From the NCBI RefSeq assembly GCF_044582145.1, contig NZ_JBDODO010000002.1: DNA of 64,000 nt. One strand, written 5' to 3'. The translations under genes and the position numbers were made by a program. Positions 1 through 9,191 of this stretch are shown here, in pieces; position 1 is the first letter of the stretch, and each line of letters starts with the position of its first letter. The stretch comes from Guyparkeria sp016278265 (GTDB taxonomy: Bacteria > Pseudomonadota > Gammaproteobacteria > Halothiobacillales > Halothiobacillaceae). Below the pieces are notes generated by a model that was not told the origin of the DNA, did not search any database, and saw only the letters and a list, made by a program, of their open reading frames with translations.

Positions 1-1005
1 CTCGCCGTCGATGGCGAAACCGGCCTCGCGCGCGGCCTGTTCGACGGCCTGAAAGTCCACCCAGGCGGTGATGTCTTGCAACCCCGGATACACGAAGGGG
101 TCTTCGTGGGCCAGGTGCCGGTAATGACACTTGAGCGTGCCCTCGGTCCGGTCACCCCGGTAGATGTCGGCGGTGTGGCCACCGTAGTCGAACAGGTAGA
201 CCCAGGTTTCCCCGCCGACCCCGAGCGCCGCGCTCATCTCGCCCAACCAGACGGCGAGATCGGGATTGTATTCCGCGAGCACCGTTTCGCGCGGGGTGAC
301 GATGGGCTGCTCGACACGCGCGCTGATCGCCTCGACCGCCGCCTGCAACGGTGCGTCGGCCGGCTGGTGGTTCCAGACGAACCGCTGGCCGTCGAAGCCC
401 ACCATCAGGCGTTCGGCCGTCTCCGGCTGGCCCGGCCACCAGCGGAATCGCTCCACCGGCATGGCGTCGAGCACCTCGTTGGCGACCACGATGCCGCCCG
501 ACCAATCGAGTTGCGACCAGGCATCGATCCAGCGCACGCGCTCGACCAGTGCGGGGGGCAGCGATTCGCGCAGGTTCTGTGCCTGGCGGGCGGCGAGTGC
601 CGGCGAGATCTCGAGGATGGTGTAACGCTCGGGCAACGCGTCGTCCGAGGCCAGCCGTTCGAGGAGATCGATGGCCAATCGCCCGGAGCCGGCGCCAATC
701 TCGAGGATCTCGCCGCCCAGGTCGGCCGCCTGCGCCTGGTGCCACTCGTAGGCCAGCCCGGCCGTGAAGAACCGCGAGCGCTCCGGGGCGGTGATGAAAT
801 CGCCGTCCGCACCGAAGGCGACCTGGCCGCTGCCGTAATAACCCAGCGTGGGGTGATACAGGACGGTGGCCATGTAATCGGCAAACGTTAGGGGGCCGTC
901 GTGCATCCGCTCGACAAGCTGCTCGATCAGCTCGAGGCTCTTGGCCTGATCCGCCGCGCTGGGTGTCGGCAGCTCGAATCCTTCCTGGCGTGAACCGGGG
1001 TTCAT
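1..1005 (-). CDS. MidA-type SAM-dependent methyltransferase (3' end cut by window)
   Basis: Partial gene: 335 codons are present and the C-terminus lies beyond position 1. The start is the ATG at 1005, which overlaps the folB stop codon in an ATGA arrangement, so the two are probably translationally coupled. The N-terminal part reads LGYYGSGQVAFGADGDFITA, the signature of the COG1565/MidA (NDUFAF7-like) class I methyltransferases. Near the window edge it reads PGLQDITAWVDF, also typical. In mitochondria the homologue methylates an arginine of complex I; the bacterial substrate is not established, so only the enzyme class is claimed. Confidence 0.85.
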   Translation of the reverse strand, partial: MNPGSRQEGFELPTPSAADQAKSLELIEQLVERMHDGPLTFADYMATVLYHPTLGYYGSGQVAFGADGDFITAPERSRFFTAGLAYEWHQAQAADLGGEILEIGAGSGRLAIDLLERLASDDALPERYTILEISPALAARQAQNLRESLPPALVERVRWIDAWSQLDWSGGIVVANEVLDAMPVERFRWWPGQPETAERLMVGFDGQRFVWNHQPADAPLQAAVEAISARVEQPIVTPRETVLAEYNPDLAVWLGEMSAALGVGGETWVYLFDYGGHTADIYRGDRTEGTLKCHYRHLAHEDPFVYPGLQDITAWVDFQAVEQAAREAGFAIDGE

Positions 1006-1448
1006 GCGCCCTCCCCGGCCGCCGCATTCCGGGCAGTGTGGCTGGCCGCCTCGCGGGTGATCTCCACCCCTACGCCCGCCGCCTCGGCCAGCGCATGGGG
1101 CTTGATCGCGCGCAACGTGACCCGGCGGACGGGGAATTCGTCCAACAAGGCCTGACAGCAGCGCTCGGCCAGTGTTTCGACCAGCTGGAAGCGGCCCTCG
1201 CGGGCGATTTCGATCACACGACGCGAGACGGCGGCGTAATCGACCGTCTGGTCAATGTGCTCGCTGACCACGGCCTGCCGGAAGGAGTCGACCTCGAGCA
1301 CCAGGTCGACCCGCAGCGGCTGCGGGGTTTCCCGCTCGCCGGGCAGGATGCCGATGATGGTCTCGAACTCGAGCCCCTGCACCAGGATCCGGTCGGTGGA
1401 CAACGTGGTGGGCAGGGGCGGGGCAAGCGGTTGGTCGGCGTCCGTCAC
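1002..1448 (-). CDS. folB: Dihydroneopterin aldolase
   Basis: 148 residues. FolB cleaves 7,8-dihydroneopterin to 6-hydroxymethyl-dihydropterin and glycolaldehyde in cytosolic folate synthesis. The core begins at about residue 20 with DRILVQGLEFETIIGILPGE and continues with TVDYAAVSRRV and FQLVETLAERC, the conserved pattern of the family. The start shown is a GTG; the first 18 residues extend beyond the usual family N-terminus, so translation may begin slightly later. It overlaps the downstream methyltransferase by 4 bases. pabB and pabC at 45-48 kb feed the same pathway. Confidence 0.9.
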   Translation of the reverse strand: MTDADQPLAPPLPTTLSTDRILVQGLEFETIIGILPGERETPQPLRVDLVLEVDSFRQAVVSEHIDQTVDYAAVSRRVIEIAREGRFQLVETLAERCCQALLDEFPVRRVTLRAIKPHALAEAAGVGVEITREAASHTARNAAAGEGA

Positions 1449-1548
1449 GGCGTCGGCTCTCGGGTGTGGATGGATGACCCGGACGCGTGCCGGGCGGCGA
1501 CAATGGTAGCCCGGATATGCGCCCGTTTGCAGCGCGGAGAACCGACCG

Positions 1549-3642
1549 TCAGAACTGCGCGAAATCGAACTCGAGGCTTTCCTGTGGTGCCTGGATAAAG
1601 TCGCCTTGCACGAAATCCACGCCCATCGGCCAGAGGATCTGCAGGCTGGCCGCGTTCTCGACGTTGGGCACGATTACCGCCATGCCCTCCTGCTTGGCGT
1701 GCTGCACCACCTCGCCGACCCGCTCCTGGTTGGCGCTCTCCTGGGCGAAATTCTCCAGCAACGGCCGGGAGATCTTGATCGTCGACACCGGCAGATGGTC
1801 CAGGATGCGAAAGCCATCTTCACCGGAGCCGAGGCCATCCAGGATCAGCTCTCCACCCAGCGGACTCAGCGCCTCCTGCATGTCGGACAGGTGCCTCAGG
1901 GCGTGGCTGGCCTTGTCGACCGAGACCTGAATGGCGAGCAAGGTGTCCGGCAGGCGGGTCATCTGCAGCCGCTGGGTCAGCCACTTGGTGAACTCGGGAT
2001 CGTGGAGCGAGGCGTCGCTGATACGGATGTAGAGCTTGGGTTTTTCGCCGTTCTTGACGCCGTTGTGAATCTGCTTGACCGCCGAGAGCACAACCCAGCG
2101 GTCGATCGACTGGATCAGATCGCCGCGTTCGGCCTGCGAGAGGAACTCAGCCGGCGAGATCAGGCTGCCGTCCTCGTCGAGCATCCGCACGAACACCTCG
2201 TAGCGACTGATCTCGCGATCACCCGTCAGCGAGACAATCGGCTGGAACACCAGCGAGAAGCGGCTTTCGCGTAGGGCCGTCTTGATCTTGCGCGCCCAGG
2301 TCTCGTCCTGTTCCCGCTCGGAGGCGGTCTTGAGATCGGGCTCGTACAGGCGCGACTGGTACTGCCCCTCCTGGGCCGAGCGGTTGGAGGCGCGCTCCAC
2401 CCGGTCGACCAGTTCGGCGGCATTCGGCGGGGAATTCTCGTCGAGTACCAGGTAGCCGGCCGACGTCGAGACGGTCACCGAGGTGGTGCCCTGGGTATAG
2501 ACATACTCGCGGGCAAGCCCGTTGAGCGTGTCCGCCAGTTCGGCGGTGCGGTGGCGGTCGAGCCTGCCCAGCAATATCAGGAAAGAGAACGCGCCATGGC
2601 GAGCCACCAGCCCCTGTCCACCCACCCGCTCCTCGACCTTCTTGCCGAATTCGGTCAGCAGGTTGTCCATGCCGGTGGTACCGATATGGCGCTTGATCTC
2701 GTCGTGGTTGAGGATCTCGAACAGCAGCAACGCCCCGGTCTCCTGCTCGTCACCATTGACGATCTCGCCACGGCGCGCCTCGATCTGCTCGAACAGGTAG
2801 TTGCGGTTGTACAGGCCGGTGAGCAAGTCGCGGCGGGCGAAGTACTCGAGTTGCTCGGAGATGTCGGCCACGTCTTCCTTTATCTGCGTGGCGAAGATCT
2901 GCAGGCAGGGCTCGCCATCAAAGGAGGCGGCGGTGCTATGAATCCGCACCTCGATCTCGTGACCGCCGTTGGTCTTGAGGGTAAAGGTGTCCTCGGCGTC
3001 CTCGGTCTTGAGAAAGGTCTTCAGACGCTGGGCCGAATCGCCGGCAGCCAGGTCGAGAATGGGCTCCTCGCGCAACTCGTCGATACTGGTGAAGCCCAGC
3101 AGGTCGAGGTAGGTCTGGTTGGCGTAGATGTGCAGCCCATCCTGCAGGTAGGCAACCGCCTCGGACGAGCCGTCGATCAGCTTCTGACAGCGCAGCTCGG
3201 ACTTGGAAAGCTGGGCGGCCTTGCGCTCGCGATCCTGGTAGAGCAACGCGAAGGCGACGGCGCGCACCAGCAGCGGTTCGACCAACGACTCGTGGGTGAT
3301 CACCGAGAACGCGCCGGCCTCGAGAAACGCCTCGACCTCCTCGACCCCGCCGATGTCGTCGTAGACAACCATCGGCACACCGGCCAGTGCCGGCTCGCGG
3401 GCGGCCAGTTCGCGGAGCGCGGTCAGCATCTCGGCGGCATTGGCGCCGTACTCGATGTAGATGATGTCGACCGGAGTGCGTGTGATTTCGTGGCGCGCGC
3501 CATCGAAATCGGCGGCGTTGTGCACGGATGCCTGCAGACCGGCGTTGCGCAACTCGCCGCGCAGGGCGATCGAGTCGTTGACCGAGCCGATGATATGCAG
3601 GATGGAAAACGGGGTGTTTTCAACGGTTTCGATGGGCGTCAC
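1549..3642 (-). CDS. FimX-like degenerate GGDEF/EAL c-di-GMP effector (REC-PAS-GGDEF-EAL)
   Basis: 697 residues, close to the roughly 690 of Pseudomonas FimX. A receiver-like domain spans about 10-135, PAS about 145-260, GGDEF-like about 262-435 and EAL-like about 450-690. The GGDEF active-site loop is RHGAFSF (about 348-354) and the EAL motif is YEVFVRM (about 481-487). The DDFGTG metal motif is replaced by LDGLGSG. Both enzymatic sites therefore look dead, as in FimX, which binds c-di-GMP and controls type IV pilus assembly through PilZ and PilB. The start is a GTG overlapping the upstream stop by 4 bases, so it is translationally coupled to the PilZ-like gene. The FimX assignment is inference from architecture; pilZ occurs at 42.0 kb. 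Confidence 0.75.
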   Translation of the reverse strand: MTPIETVENTPFSILHIIGSVNDSIALRGELRNAGLQASVHNAADFDGARHEITRTPVDIIYIEYGANAAEMLTALRELAAREPALAGVPMVVYDDIGGVEEVEAFLEAGAFSVITHESLVEPLLVRAVAFALLYQDRERKAAQLSKSELRCQKLIDGSSEAVAYLQDGLHIYANQTYLDLLGFTSIDELREEPILDLAAGDSAQRLKTFLKTEDAEDTFTLKTNGGHEIEVRIHSTAASFDGEPCLQIFATQIKEDVADISEQLEYFARRDLLTGLYNRNYLFEQIEARRGEIVNGDEQETGALLLFEILNHDEIKRHIGTTGMDNLLTEFGKKVEERVGGQGLVARHGAFSFLILLGRLDRHRTAELADTLNGLAREYVYTQGTTSVTVSTSAGYLVLDENSPPNAAELVDRVERASNRSAQEGQYQSRLYEPDLKTASEREQDETWARKIKTALRESRFSLVFQPIVSLTGDREISRYEVFVRMLDEDGSLISPAEFLSQAERGDLIQSIDRWVVLSAVKQIHNGVKNGEKPKLYIRISDASLHDPEFTKWLTQRLQMTRLPDTLLAIQVSVDKASHALRHLSDMQEALSPLGGELILDGLGSGEDGFRILDHLPVSTIKISRPLLENFAQESANQERVGEVVQHAKQEGMAVIVPNVENAASLQILWPMGVDFVQGDFIQAPQESLEFDFAQF

Positions 3643-5282
3643 GAATTGCCTCCCTTGTCGGGGCTTGTTTCCATCACGAGCAGATGGGAACCCACCATCA
3701 CGATCCGCTCCAGGTTGACGTGCATGTCCGCACCCTGCTCGCGGATCACGGTCACGCGGCGACCACGATCGGCAAGAGCCGGCGGTAGGATAAGTCGATC
3801 GATCTGCTCACCGTCGATGCAGGCGAGCACCGGCCAGGTTCCGGCGCCATGCAACGTCTCCTCGGCCGGATGGGCGAAATACGCCATCCAGTTGCCCGGC
3901 AGACGCTCGACGCCCATGTCGATCGTGCGGTTGTCGTGATCGAGGTGGCGCACCCAGCGAATGATACCTACCCCGATGACGGCGGCCAGACCACCGACCT
4001 CCTCGTCTGGGTCCCGCTCGATGAGGATCAGTTCGTCGACCGCCGCCCGGCTGTTGTCGGCCAGCCGCCAGTGAAGTCGCAGCCCGCGCTCGGAAAGGTT
4101 GACCACATCCCAGGTGGCCGGCTCGTTGAGGCGTGGCGTCGCCGGTCGGCCTTCGGCGCCCGGCATGGCCTCCCAGTCGACATCGTTCCGCCCCCCCGAG
4201 TCGATTTCGAGCTTGAAGTCATGGATGCTCGGCCCTTCCTTGACCTGGCCATGAACCGGCCGCTCCAGCCCTTCCCAGTCCAGCCCCGAGAAGGTCAGGT
4301 GCTGCGAGGCGCGCAGGCTGTAGAGCATGTCATCGAGCAGCCGGTGATGCACGCTGTGAAAACCGATGGTGATCAATGACCGCTCGCCGATCTCCTGCTC
4401 GAGGTGGTCGTGGCGGCGCGCCTCGCGCGAACTCAGGAAAAACTGCAGCCGGTGCAGGAATCCCCGCAGGGCCACCCGACACTCGGCCGCGAGTCCCTCG
4501 ATTGTCTCACGCTGATAGAGGGCATCGACCCCCAGGTACACGGCACCGTCCGGGTTCGCTCTACCGCCGCTGATGGCGATGTGCGGTGCAAGTCGGCCGG
4601 TCATGTCGATAAAGCGGGCCGATCCGGAAGGCCGATCGGCCGTGATCTCCACGACCCCGGCCACTTCGCGCAGGCAGGGGTCGAGCACCGCCATCTCCTC
4701 GACGGTCAGTGCGTAGGGATTGACCATTCCCAGAAGCAAAACCGCCACGTAGACGTCGCGTATCGCGTCCCAGGCCTCCGGCTGCGATGCCTCCAGATCA
4801 CGACAGGCCGCGCGGGCGAACTGGTGCAGGTCCGCGTACAGCGGCTGCGGCACCCCCACGTAGAGCTGATAGCAATCGACGATGAGACTCGCGGCCCATT
4901 CGACACGCTGCCGATGGGCGGTCGCCTGCGCTTGTCCGACATCGCCGCCCTGGGGAAGGCCCAACCGCAGGTTGGCCAGCGACTGCGCCGCTCGATACAG
5001 GGTAAACAGTGCTGTCAACTGCCCTCGCGCCTGCGACGACATGGGCAACGGGCTTTGTCGCAGGCTGCGACGCAGTGCCTTGGCTGTTCGTTCGACCTGG
5101 GGGCCGAGCTGGGCGATCAGGCCACTAAGGGCCTCATCGCTGATCTCTTCGAGATCCGTACGACCGAGAAAGCCAGCCAGCAGGCTGGCGGCCTCGGTCG
5201 GGCCGGCGATCGCGACTCGATCGAGCAAGGTCTCGAGATCACCCACGGCGGGTGACCGGGGTGGCTGAAGTGATTCGGCCAT
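3639..5282 (-). CDS. Conserved protein with C-terminal PilZ-like segment
   Basis: 547 residues, unrecognised as a named protein. The first 300 residues are predicted helical and rich in Leu, Arg and Ala, without signal peptide or membrane segments. Residues about 385-405 contain WDVVNLSERGLRLHW, matching the N-x-S-x-x-G part of PilZ c-di-GMP-binding domains. An arginine-bearing stretch (RPATPRL) precedes it, as the upstream R-rich motif would. The ATG at 5282 has a good ribosome-binding site (AAAGGAG). It shares an operon, by a 4-base overlap, with the FimX-like gene. A role in c-di-GMP control of pili or surface behaviour is inferred from this context. Confidence 0.6.
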   Translation of the reverse strand: MAESLQPPRSPAVGDLETLLDRVAIAGPTEAASLLAGFLGRTDLEEISDEALSGLIAQLGPQVERTAKALRRSLRQSPLPMSSQARGQLTALFTLYRAAQSLANLRLGLPQGGDVGQAQATAHRQRVEWAASLIVDCYQLYVGVPQPLYADLHQFARAACRDLEASQPEAWDAIRDVYVAVLLLGMVNPYALTVEEMAVLDPCLREVAGVVEITADRPSGSARFIDMTGRLAPHIAISGGRANPDGAVYLGVDALYQRETIEGLAAECRVALRGFLHRLQFFLSSREARRHDHLEQEIGERSLITIGFHSVHHRLLDDMLYSLRASQHLTFSGLDWEGLERPVHGQVKEGPSIHDFKLEIDSGGRNDVDWEAMPGAEGRPATPRLNEPATWDVVNLSERGLRLHWRLADNSRAAVDELILIERDPDEEVGGLAAVIGVGIIRWVRHLDHDNRTIDMGVERLPGNWMAYFAHPAEETLHGAGTWPVLACIDGEQIDRLILPPALADRGRRVTVIREQGADMHVNLERIVMVGSHLLVMETSPDKGGNS

Positions 5283-5420
5283 CGACGAACTCCTTTCTCG
5301 TCCCCGTGCGGGGACGTTGCCTCCATGCGCCCCGCAAAACCGGGCCAGACGTCGATCATACTGTATTCAGTGCAACCGCTCGAATCCACGTTTGACGCGC
5401 CCGAGGGCACGCTCAGAGGG

Positions 5421-6353
5421 TCATGAGATCGGGGTCTTGCTGGGTTCGCCCGCCTGCTCGACCACGAATCGCGGCACGAGATAACCGGGCAGGCGCGCAC
5501 GCAGCGCCTCGATCCGTTCTCGACCGGTGTCGGCATCCACTGCAAAGTGGGCGGCGCCCGCCACCGGGTCGAGCTGGTGCAGGTAGTACGGCAACACCCC
5601 CTGTTCGAACAGGGTCTCGGACAACTCGGCGAGCACGTCGGTTTCGTTGTTCACCCCTTCCAGCAGCACGGCCTGGTTGAGCAAGGTCACCCCGGCATCG
5701 CGCAATCGGCCGAATGCCGCCGCGCTCTCGGCACCCAGTTCCCGCGGATGATTGACGTGCGCCACTAGCACCACCTGGCCGGGAAAGGCGGCCAGCGTCC
5801 GGCACAACGCCTCGTCGATCCGCTCGGGCGAGACCGTGGGAATGCGGCTGTGGATACGCAAGCGACGCAGATGGGGCAAGGCGGCGAGACGCTCTACCAC
5901 CGTCGTCAGGCGGCGGGAACTGAGCACCAACGGATCGCCGCCGGAGAGGATCACTTCGGTCATCTCCGGGTCGGCGGCCAGATAGGCCAGTGCCTGCTCG
6001 AGCGCGGGCTCGTCGAGCCGCTGGTCGCCGTAGGGGAAATGGCGCCGAAAACAGTAACGACAATGCACGGCACAGGCGCCGGTCAGCACCAGCAAAGCCC
6101 GGCCGCGATACTTGTGCAGCACGCCCGGCACGGCATTGGCGGCCAGATCACCCACCGGGTCGGCATCGAAACCGGGCACCTCGAGCGCCTCGCGCGGGTC
6201 GACTCGAAACTGGCGCGCGACGGGGTCGTCCGGGTCGCGCGAGTCGATCTGCGACTCGACGATCGGGGTGGTCAGCTCGACGAAATCGGCGTCTCGACGA
6301 GGCCGCGCGGCAGGCTGGGACGATGACGGGTTATCGGGTATGATCGCGGCCAT
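5421..6353 (-). CDS. epmB: EF-P beta-lysylation lysine 2,3-aminomutase
   Basis: 310 residues from the ATG at 6353; a TTG two codons upstream is an alternative start. This radical-SAM, PLP-dependent enzyme converts L-alpha-lysine to (R)-beta-lysine for attachment to EF-P. The radical-SAM cluster motif is GACAVHCRYCFRRHFPYG (Cys-x3-Cys-x2-Cys). The following segment EVILSGGDPLVLS is the SAM-binding glycine motif of the aminomutase family. It lies divergently from efp with only about 32 bp between starts, so the promoters must overlap. Function is well supported by family and by its two neighbours. Confidence 0.92.
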   Translation of the reverse strand: MAAIIPDNPSSSQPAARPRRDADFVELTTPIVESQIDSRDPDDPVARQFRVDPREALEVPGFDADPVGDLAANAVPGVLHKYRGRALLVLTGACAVHCRYCFRRHFPYGDQRLDEPALEQALAYLAADPEMTEVILSGGDPLVLSSRRLTTVVERLAALPHLRRLRIHSRIPTVSPERIDEALCRTLAAFPGQVVLVAHVNHPRELGAESAAAFGRLRDAGVTLLNQAVLLEGVNNETDVLAELSETLFEQGVLPYYLHQLDPVAGAAHFAVDADTGRERIEALRARLPGYLVPRFVVEQAGEPSKTPIS

Positions 6354-6385
6354 TTCCAACGTCTTCGATTGACTTACAGGTTCCC

Positions 6386-6955
6386 ATGGCTAGTTACAGC
6401 ACCAACGAATTCCGCGCCGGTCTCAAGGTCATGCTGGATGGCGATCCGGCCAACATCGTCGAGAACGAGTTCGTCAAACCCGGCAAAGGCCAGGCGTTCA
6501 GCCGGGTCAAGATCAAGAACCTCAAGACCGGCAAGACCATCGAGCGCACCTTCAAGTCGGGCGATTCCCTCGAGGCGGCCGACATCCACGAGCAGGAAAT
6601 GCAGTATCTCTTCTCCGACGGCGAGGAGTGGCACTTTATGGACCCCGAGTCGTTCGAGCAAATCATGGCGACCAAGGACGCCGTCGGTGACTCGGCCCAG
6701 TGGCTCAAGGAACAGGACATGTGCCAGGTGACCCTGTTCAATGGCGCGCCGATCCAGGTGCTGCCGCCCAACCATGTCGAGCTCGCGGTGGTCGAGACCG
6801 ATCCGGGCCTGCGCGGCGACACCGCCACCGGCGGCACCAAGCCGGCCAAGCTCGAGACCGGCGCCGTGGTCAAGGTGCCGCTGTTCGTCGAGGAAGGCGA
6901 AGTCCTGCGCTGCGACACCCGCACCGGCGAATACCTCTCGCGCGTCAAGACCTGA
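6386..6955 (+). CDS. efp: Translation elongation factor P
   Basis: 189 residues, full length. EF-P binds between the P and E sites and rescues ribosomes stalled on polyproline. The loop KPGKGQA places the modified lysine at position 34, exactly as in E. coli, so this is the lysylated type rather than the rhamnosylated arginine type. All three beta-barrel domains are present, ending in TRTGEYLSRVKT. epmA follows immediately and epmB diverges upstream, so the protein and its first two modification enzymes are clustered. Confidence 0.97.
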   Translation: MASYSTNEFRAGLKVMLDGDPANIVENEFVKPGKGQAFSRVKIKNLKTGKTIERTFKSGDSLEAADIHEQEMQYLFSDGEEWHFMDPESFEQIMATKDAVGDSAQWLKEQDMCQVTLFNGAPIQVLPPNHVELAVVETDPGLRGDTATGGTKPAKLETGAVVKVPLFVEEGEVLRCDTRTGEYLSRVKT

Positions 6956-6966
6956 ACCGGCGCGAC

Positions 6967-7956
6967 GTGAGCGACCCGGAGCACGAGTGCTGGCGCCCCG
7001 GTGCCAGTATGGATACGCTCCGCCAACGCGCCCAGCTCAAGCGCCTGCTGCGCGAGTCACTGGATGCGCGTGACTGGCTGGAGATCGACGCCCCCGTCCT
7101 GATCGACAGCCCCGATTTCGAGCCCAACATCGCCCTGTTCCGGGCGACCCTCCCCGACGGTACGCCCGCCGGCAGCCTGCACAGCTCGCCCGAGCTGTCG
7201 ATGAAGCGCCTGCTCTGTGCCTACCCCGACCTGCCCGGCGCCTACTACCTCGGCCCGGTCTTCCGCGCCTTTGAGGCCGGCCGGCGGCACAATCCCGAGT
7301 TCACCATGCTCGAGTGGTACGACAACGGCGCCACGCTCAAGACAGCCATCGACACCACGGTCAGCCTGATCCAGTCGGCCCGGGAGGCCCTTGGCCTGCC
7401 GCCGGCAGCGATCGAACACCACGATTACGGCGCGCTCTTCCGCCGACACTGCGCCCTCGACCCCTACCACGCCGACACGGACACCCTGGCTCAGGCGGCC
7501 AAGCATCACGGCATCGATGTCGCCGGCCCGGCCGACATGGGCCACGACGACTGGCTGGATCTGCTGATGAGCCTGGTGATCGAACCGCAGCTCGATACGG
7601 CAGCCCTCACGGTGGTGACGGGTTACCCGGCCAGCCAGGCAGCGATGGCACGCCTAGAGACCACCCAGTTCGAGGGTCGGGCAATCCGCACGGCGGCGCG
7701 CTTCGAGATCTACGGCGGCGGACTCGAACTGGCGAACGGCTACCACGAACTCGTCGACCCCGACGAACAGGCCCGCCGCCTGGAACCGACCGATTCGCGG
7801 CCACCGTCACCGAGTCAACAACGCTTCCTCGCCGCACTGGCCCATGGCCTGCCGGATTGCAGCGGCGTGGCCATGGGCGTGGATCGATTGCTGATGTGGC
7901 TGACGGACGCCGAGGACATCGACGCCGTCCTGCCATTCTCGGCGCGGCGGGTTTAG
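6967..7956 (+). CDS. epmA: EF-P--(R)-beta-lysine ligase
   Basis: 329 residues from a GTG at 6967, 11 bases after the efp stop. This start makes the N-terminus (SDPEHECWRPGASMDTL) align with the W-x-P-S-A-S start of E. coli EpmA (325 aa). The enzyme is a truncated class II lysyl-tRNA synthetase paralogue lacking the anticodon domain. Motif 2 is seen as HNPEFTMLEWY and motif 3 as GVAMGVDRLLMWL. It transfers beta-lysine to Lys34 of EF-P. No strong ribosome-binding site is visible, so translation may depend on coupling to efp. Confidence 0.92.
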   Translation: MSDPEHECWRPGASMDTLRQRAQLKRLLRESLDARDWLEIDAPVLIDSPDFEPNIALFRATLPDGTPAGSLHSSPELSMKRLLCAYPDLPGAYYLGPVFRAFEAGRRHNPEFTMLEWYDNGATLKTAIDTTVSLIQSAREALGLPPAAIEHHDYGALFRRHCALDPYHADTDTLAQAAKHHGIDVAGPADMGHDDWLDLLMSLVIEPQLDTAALTVVTGYPASQAAMARLETTQFEGRAIRTAARFEIYGGGLELANGYHELVDPDEQARRLEPTDSRPPSPSQQRFLAALAHGLPDCSGVAMGVDRLLMWLTDAEDIDAVLPFSARRV

Positions 7957-8009
7957 GGGCCACAAGAGGCACGTGGATCACAGCAGAGCCGGGCGGCTTC
8001 GATTACTGG

Positions 8010-8029
8010 ATTCCCGCTTTCGCGGGAAT
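8010..8029. repeat. ATTCCC palindrome, right-end orientation
   Basis: Perfect inverted repeat ATTCCCGC-TTTC-GCGGGAAT, followed by GACG. On its inner (left) side the reverse complement shows CCA then TCGAAGCCG, the subterminal motif shared with the 25 kb units. Confidence 0.9.
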
Positions 8030-8161
8030 GACGCCGGGTGGGGGACTTCCGACGTTTGACGGCTACCTTTGCCCCCCGCTGCCATCCGGTTACGACAGCT
8101 GCAGTCACCACCGCGACTGAACTTCACGAGCGGTTAACCAACAAGCCCGAAAGAAACCGTC

Positions 8162-8181
8162 ATTCCCGTGAAAGCGGGAAT
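8162..8181. repeat. ATTCCC palindrome, left-end orientation (one arm mismatch)
   Basis: Preceded by CGTC and followed by CCAG. The left arm is ATTCCCGT instead of ATTCCCGC, giving one mismatch in the stem. It lies 152 bases from the copy at 8010 but with the ends facing outward, so the two do not form a standard unit. Confidence 0.85.
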
Positions 8182-8262
8182 CCAGCGATCCACGGCACGG
8201 CTCTCGAACGAGCCGCCAAACCGATCTAGGCGAACCCTGCCACGAGACGGGGTGCCCAAGCC

Positions 8263-9177
8263 CTAGCCTTCGGGCTTCGCCTCTTCCTCGGCACCGGAAT
8301 CAGACGCCTGCAACCGCTGTCCCAGCTTGATCGGCATCTCCGCCTGCCAGGCGGTGTCGAACTCGACGCCCTTGGCCGTCAGCAGGATCACCGTCGAGCC
8401 CATATTGAAGCGCCCCATTTCGGCACCGCGCTCGAGGCGGATCGACAGCCCCGTGTCACCGCCATAGCTCCAGCGCCCGATCTGGCGCTGCGGTGAGGGC
8501 GTGACCAGGCCGGCCCAGACGGTCTCGATGGCCGAGACGTTGATCGCCCCGACCAGCACCATCGCCATGGGGCCGTCGGCGGTGTCGAACAGGCACACCA
8601 GGCGCTCGTTGCGGGCGAACAGCCGCGGCACTTCGGCCACCGTCCCGGTTGAAACCGAGAACAGTCGACCCGGCACGTGGATCATCTCGCGCAAGGTGCC
8701 GGTCACCGGCATGTGGATGCGGTGATAGTCCGACGGCGAGAGGTAGAGCGTAGCAAACGAGCCGTCCTTGAAGGGCTCGGCCAGCGACTTGTCGCCCCCC
8801 AGCAAGTCGGTGGCCGTGTAGGCCCGGCCCTTGGCCTGGAAGATATTGCCCGACTGGATGTGACCGATCTGGCTGATCCCGCCATCGACCGGGCTGACCC
8901 AGGCGGTGTCCGGCCCTTCGATCGGCCGGGCGCCCTCGGCCAGCGGCCGGATGAAGAAGGCATTGAAGGTCGGGTAGTCGGCCGGATCGGTCCGGGCCGC
9001 CTCGCCGAGATTCACCCCGAAGGCCTTGACGAAGCGCCGGATCAGCCACTCCGTCCAGGGTGCCCGCCAACGCGTAACCCGGAACACCAGTCCGGAAATC
9101 AGGTGGTGCGGCAGGATGTACTGAATGCGCGCCCACAGGCGCGATTGCCATTTCACGGCATTGCTTGAGCTTGTCAT
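8263..9177 (-). CDS. psd: Phosphatidylserine decarboxylase proenzyme
   Basis: 304 residues from the ATG at 9177; the open frame continues 22 codons upstream but those residues are low complexity and unlike the family. Psd makes phosphatidylethanolamine at the inner membrane. The self-cleavage site forming the pyruvoyl group is FNMGSTVIL near the C-terminus; most homologues have LGST, here MGST, which retains the essential Gly-Ser. The motif SPSDYHRIHMPVTG carries the catalytic His residues. The gene stands alone, divergent from prmB. Confidence 0.92.
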   Translation of the reverse strand: MTSSSNAVKWQSRLWARIQYILPHHLISGLVFRVTRWRAPWTEWLIRRFVKAFGVNLGEAARTDPADYPTFNAFFIRPLAEGARPIEGPDTAWVSPVDGGISQIGHIQSGNIFQAKGRAYTATDLLGGDKSLAEPFKDGSFATLYLSPSDYHRIHMPVTGTLREMIHVPGRLFSVSTGTVAEVPRLFARNERLVCLFDTADGPMAMVLVGAINVSAIETVWAGLVTPSPQRQIGRWSYGGDTGLSIRLERGAEMGRFNMGSTVILLTAKGVEFDTAWQAEMPIKLGQRLQASDSGAEEEAKPEG

Positions 9178-9191
9178 ATCGCCTCGTGGTG

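Larger units (their letters stand above)
7957..8262. other. Intergenic region epmA/psd with two dispersed palindromes
   Basis: About 306 bases between convergent epmA and psd. No coding potential was seen. It holds two copies of the ATTCCC palindrome in opposite orientation (8010-8029 and 8162-8181). These strong hairpins may also act as transcription barriers between the convergent genes. Confidence 0.7.

Noticed and set aside
76..891. Long plus-strand open frames opposite the MidA-type gene, and similar frames opposite most genes
   Set aside because: They are antisense or out-of-frame shadows caused by high G+C content; their translations are Arg/Ala/Pro-rich and match no family, while the other strand encodes clear family motifs.
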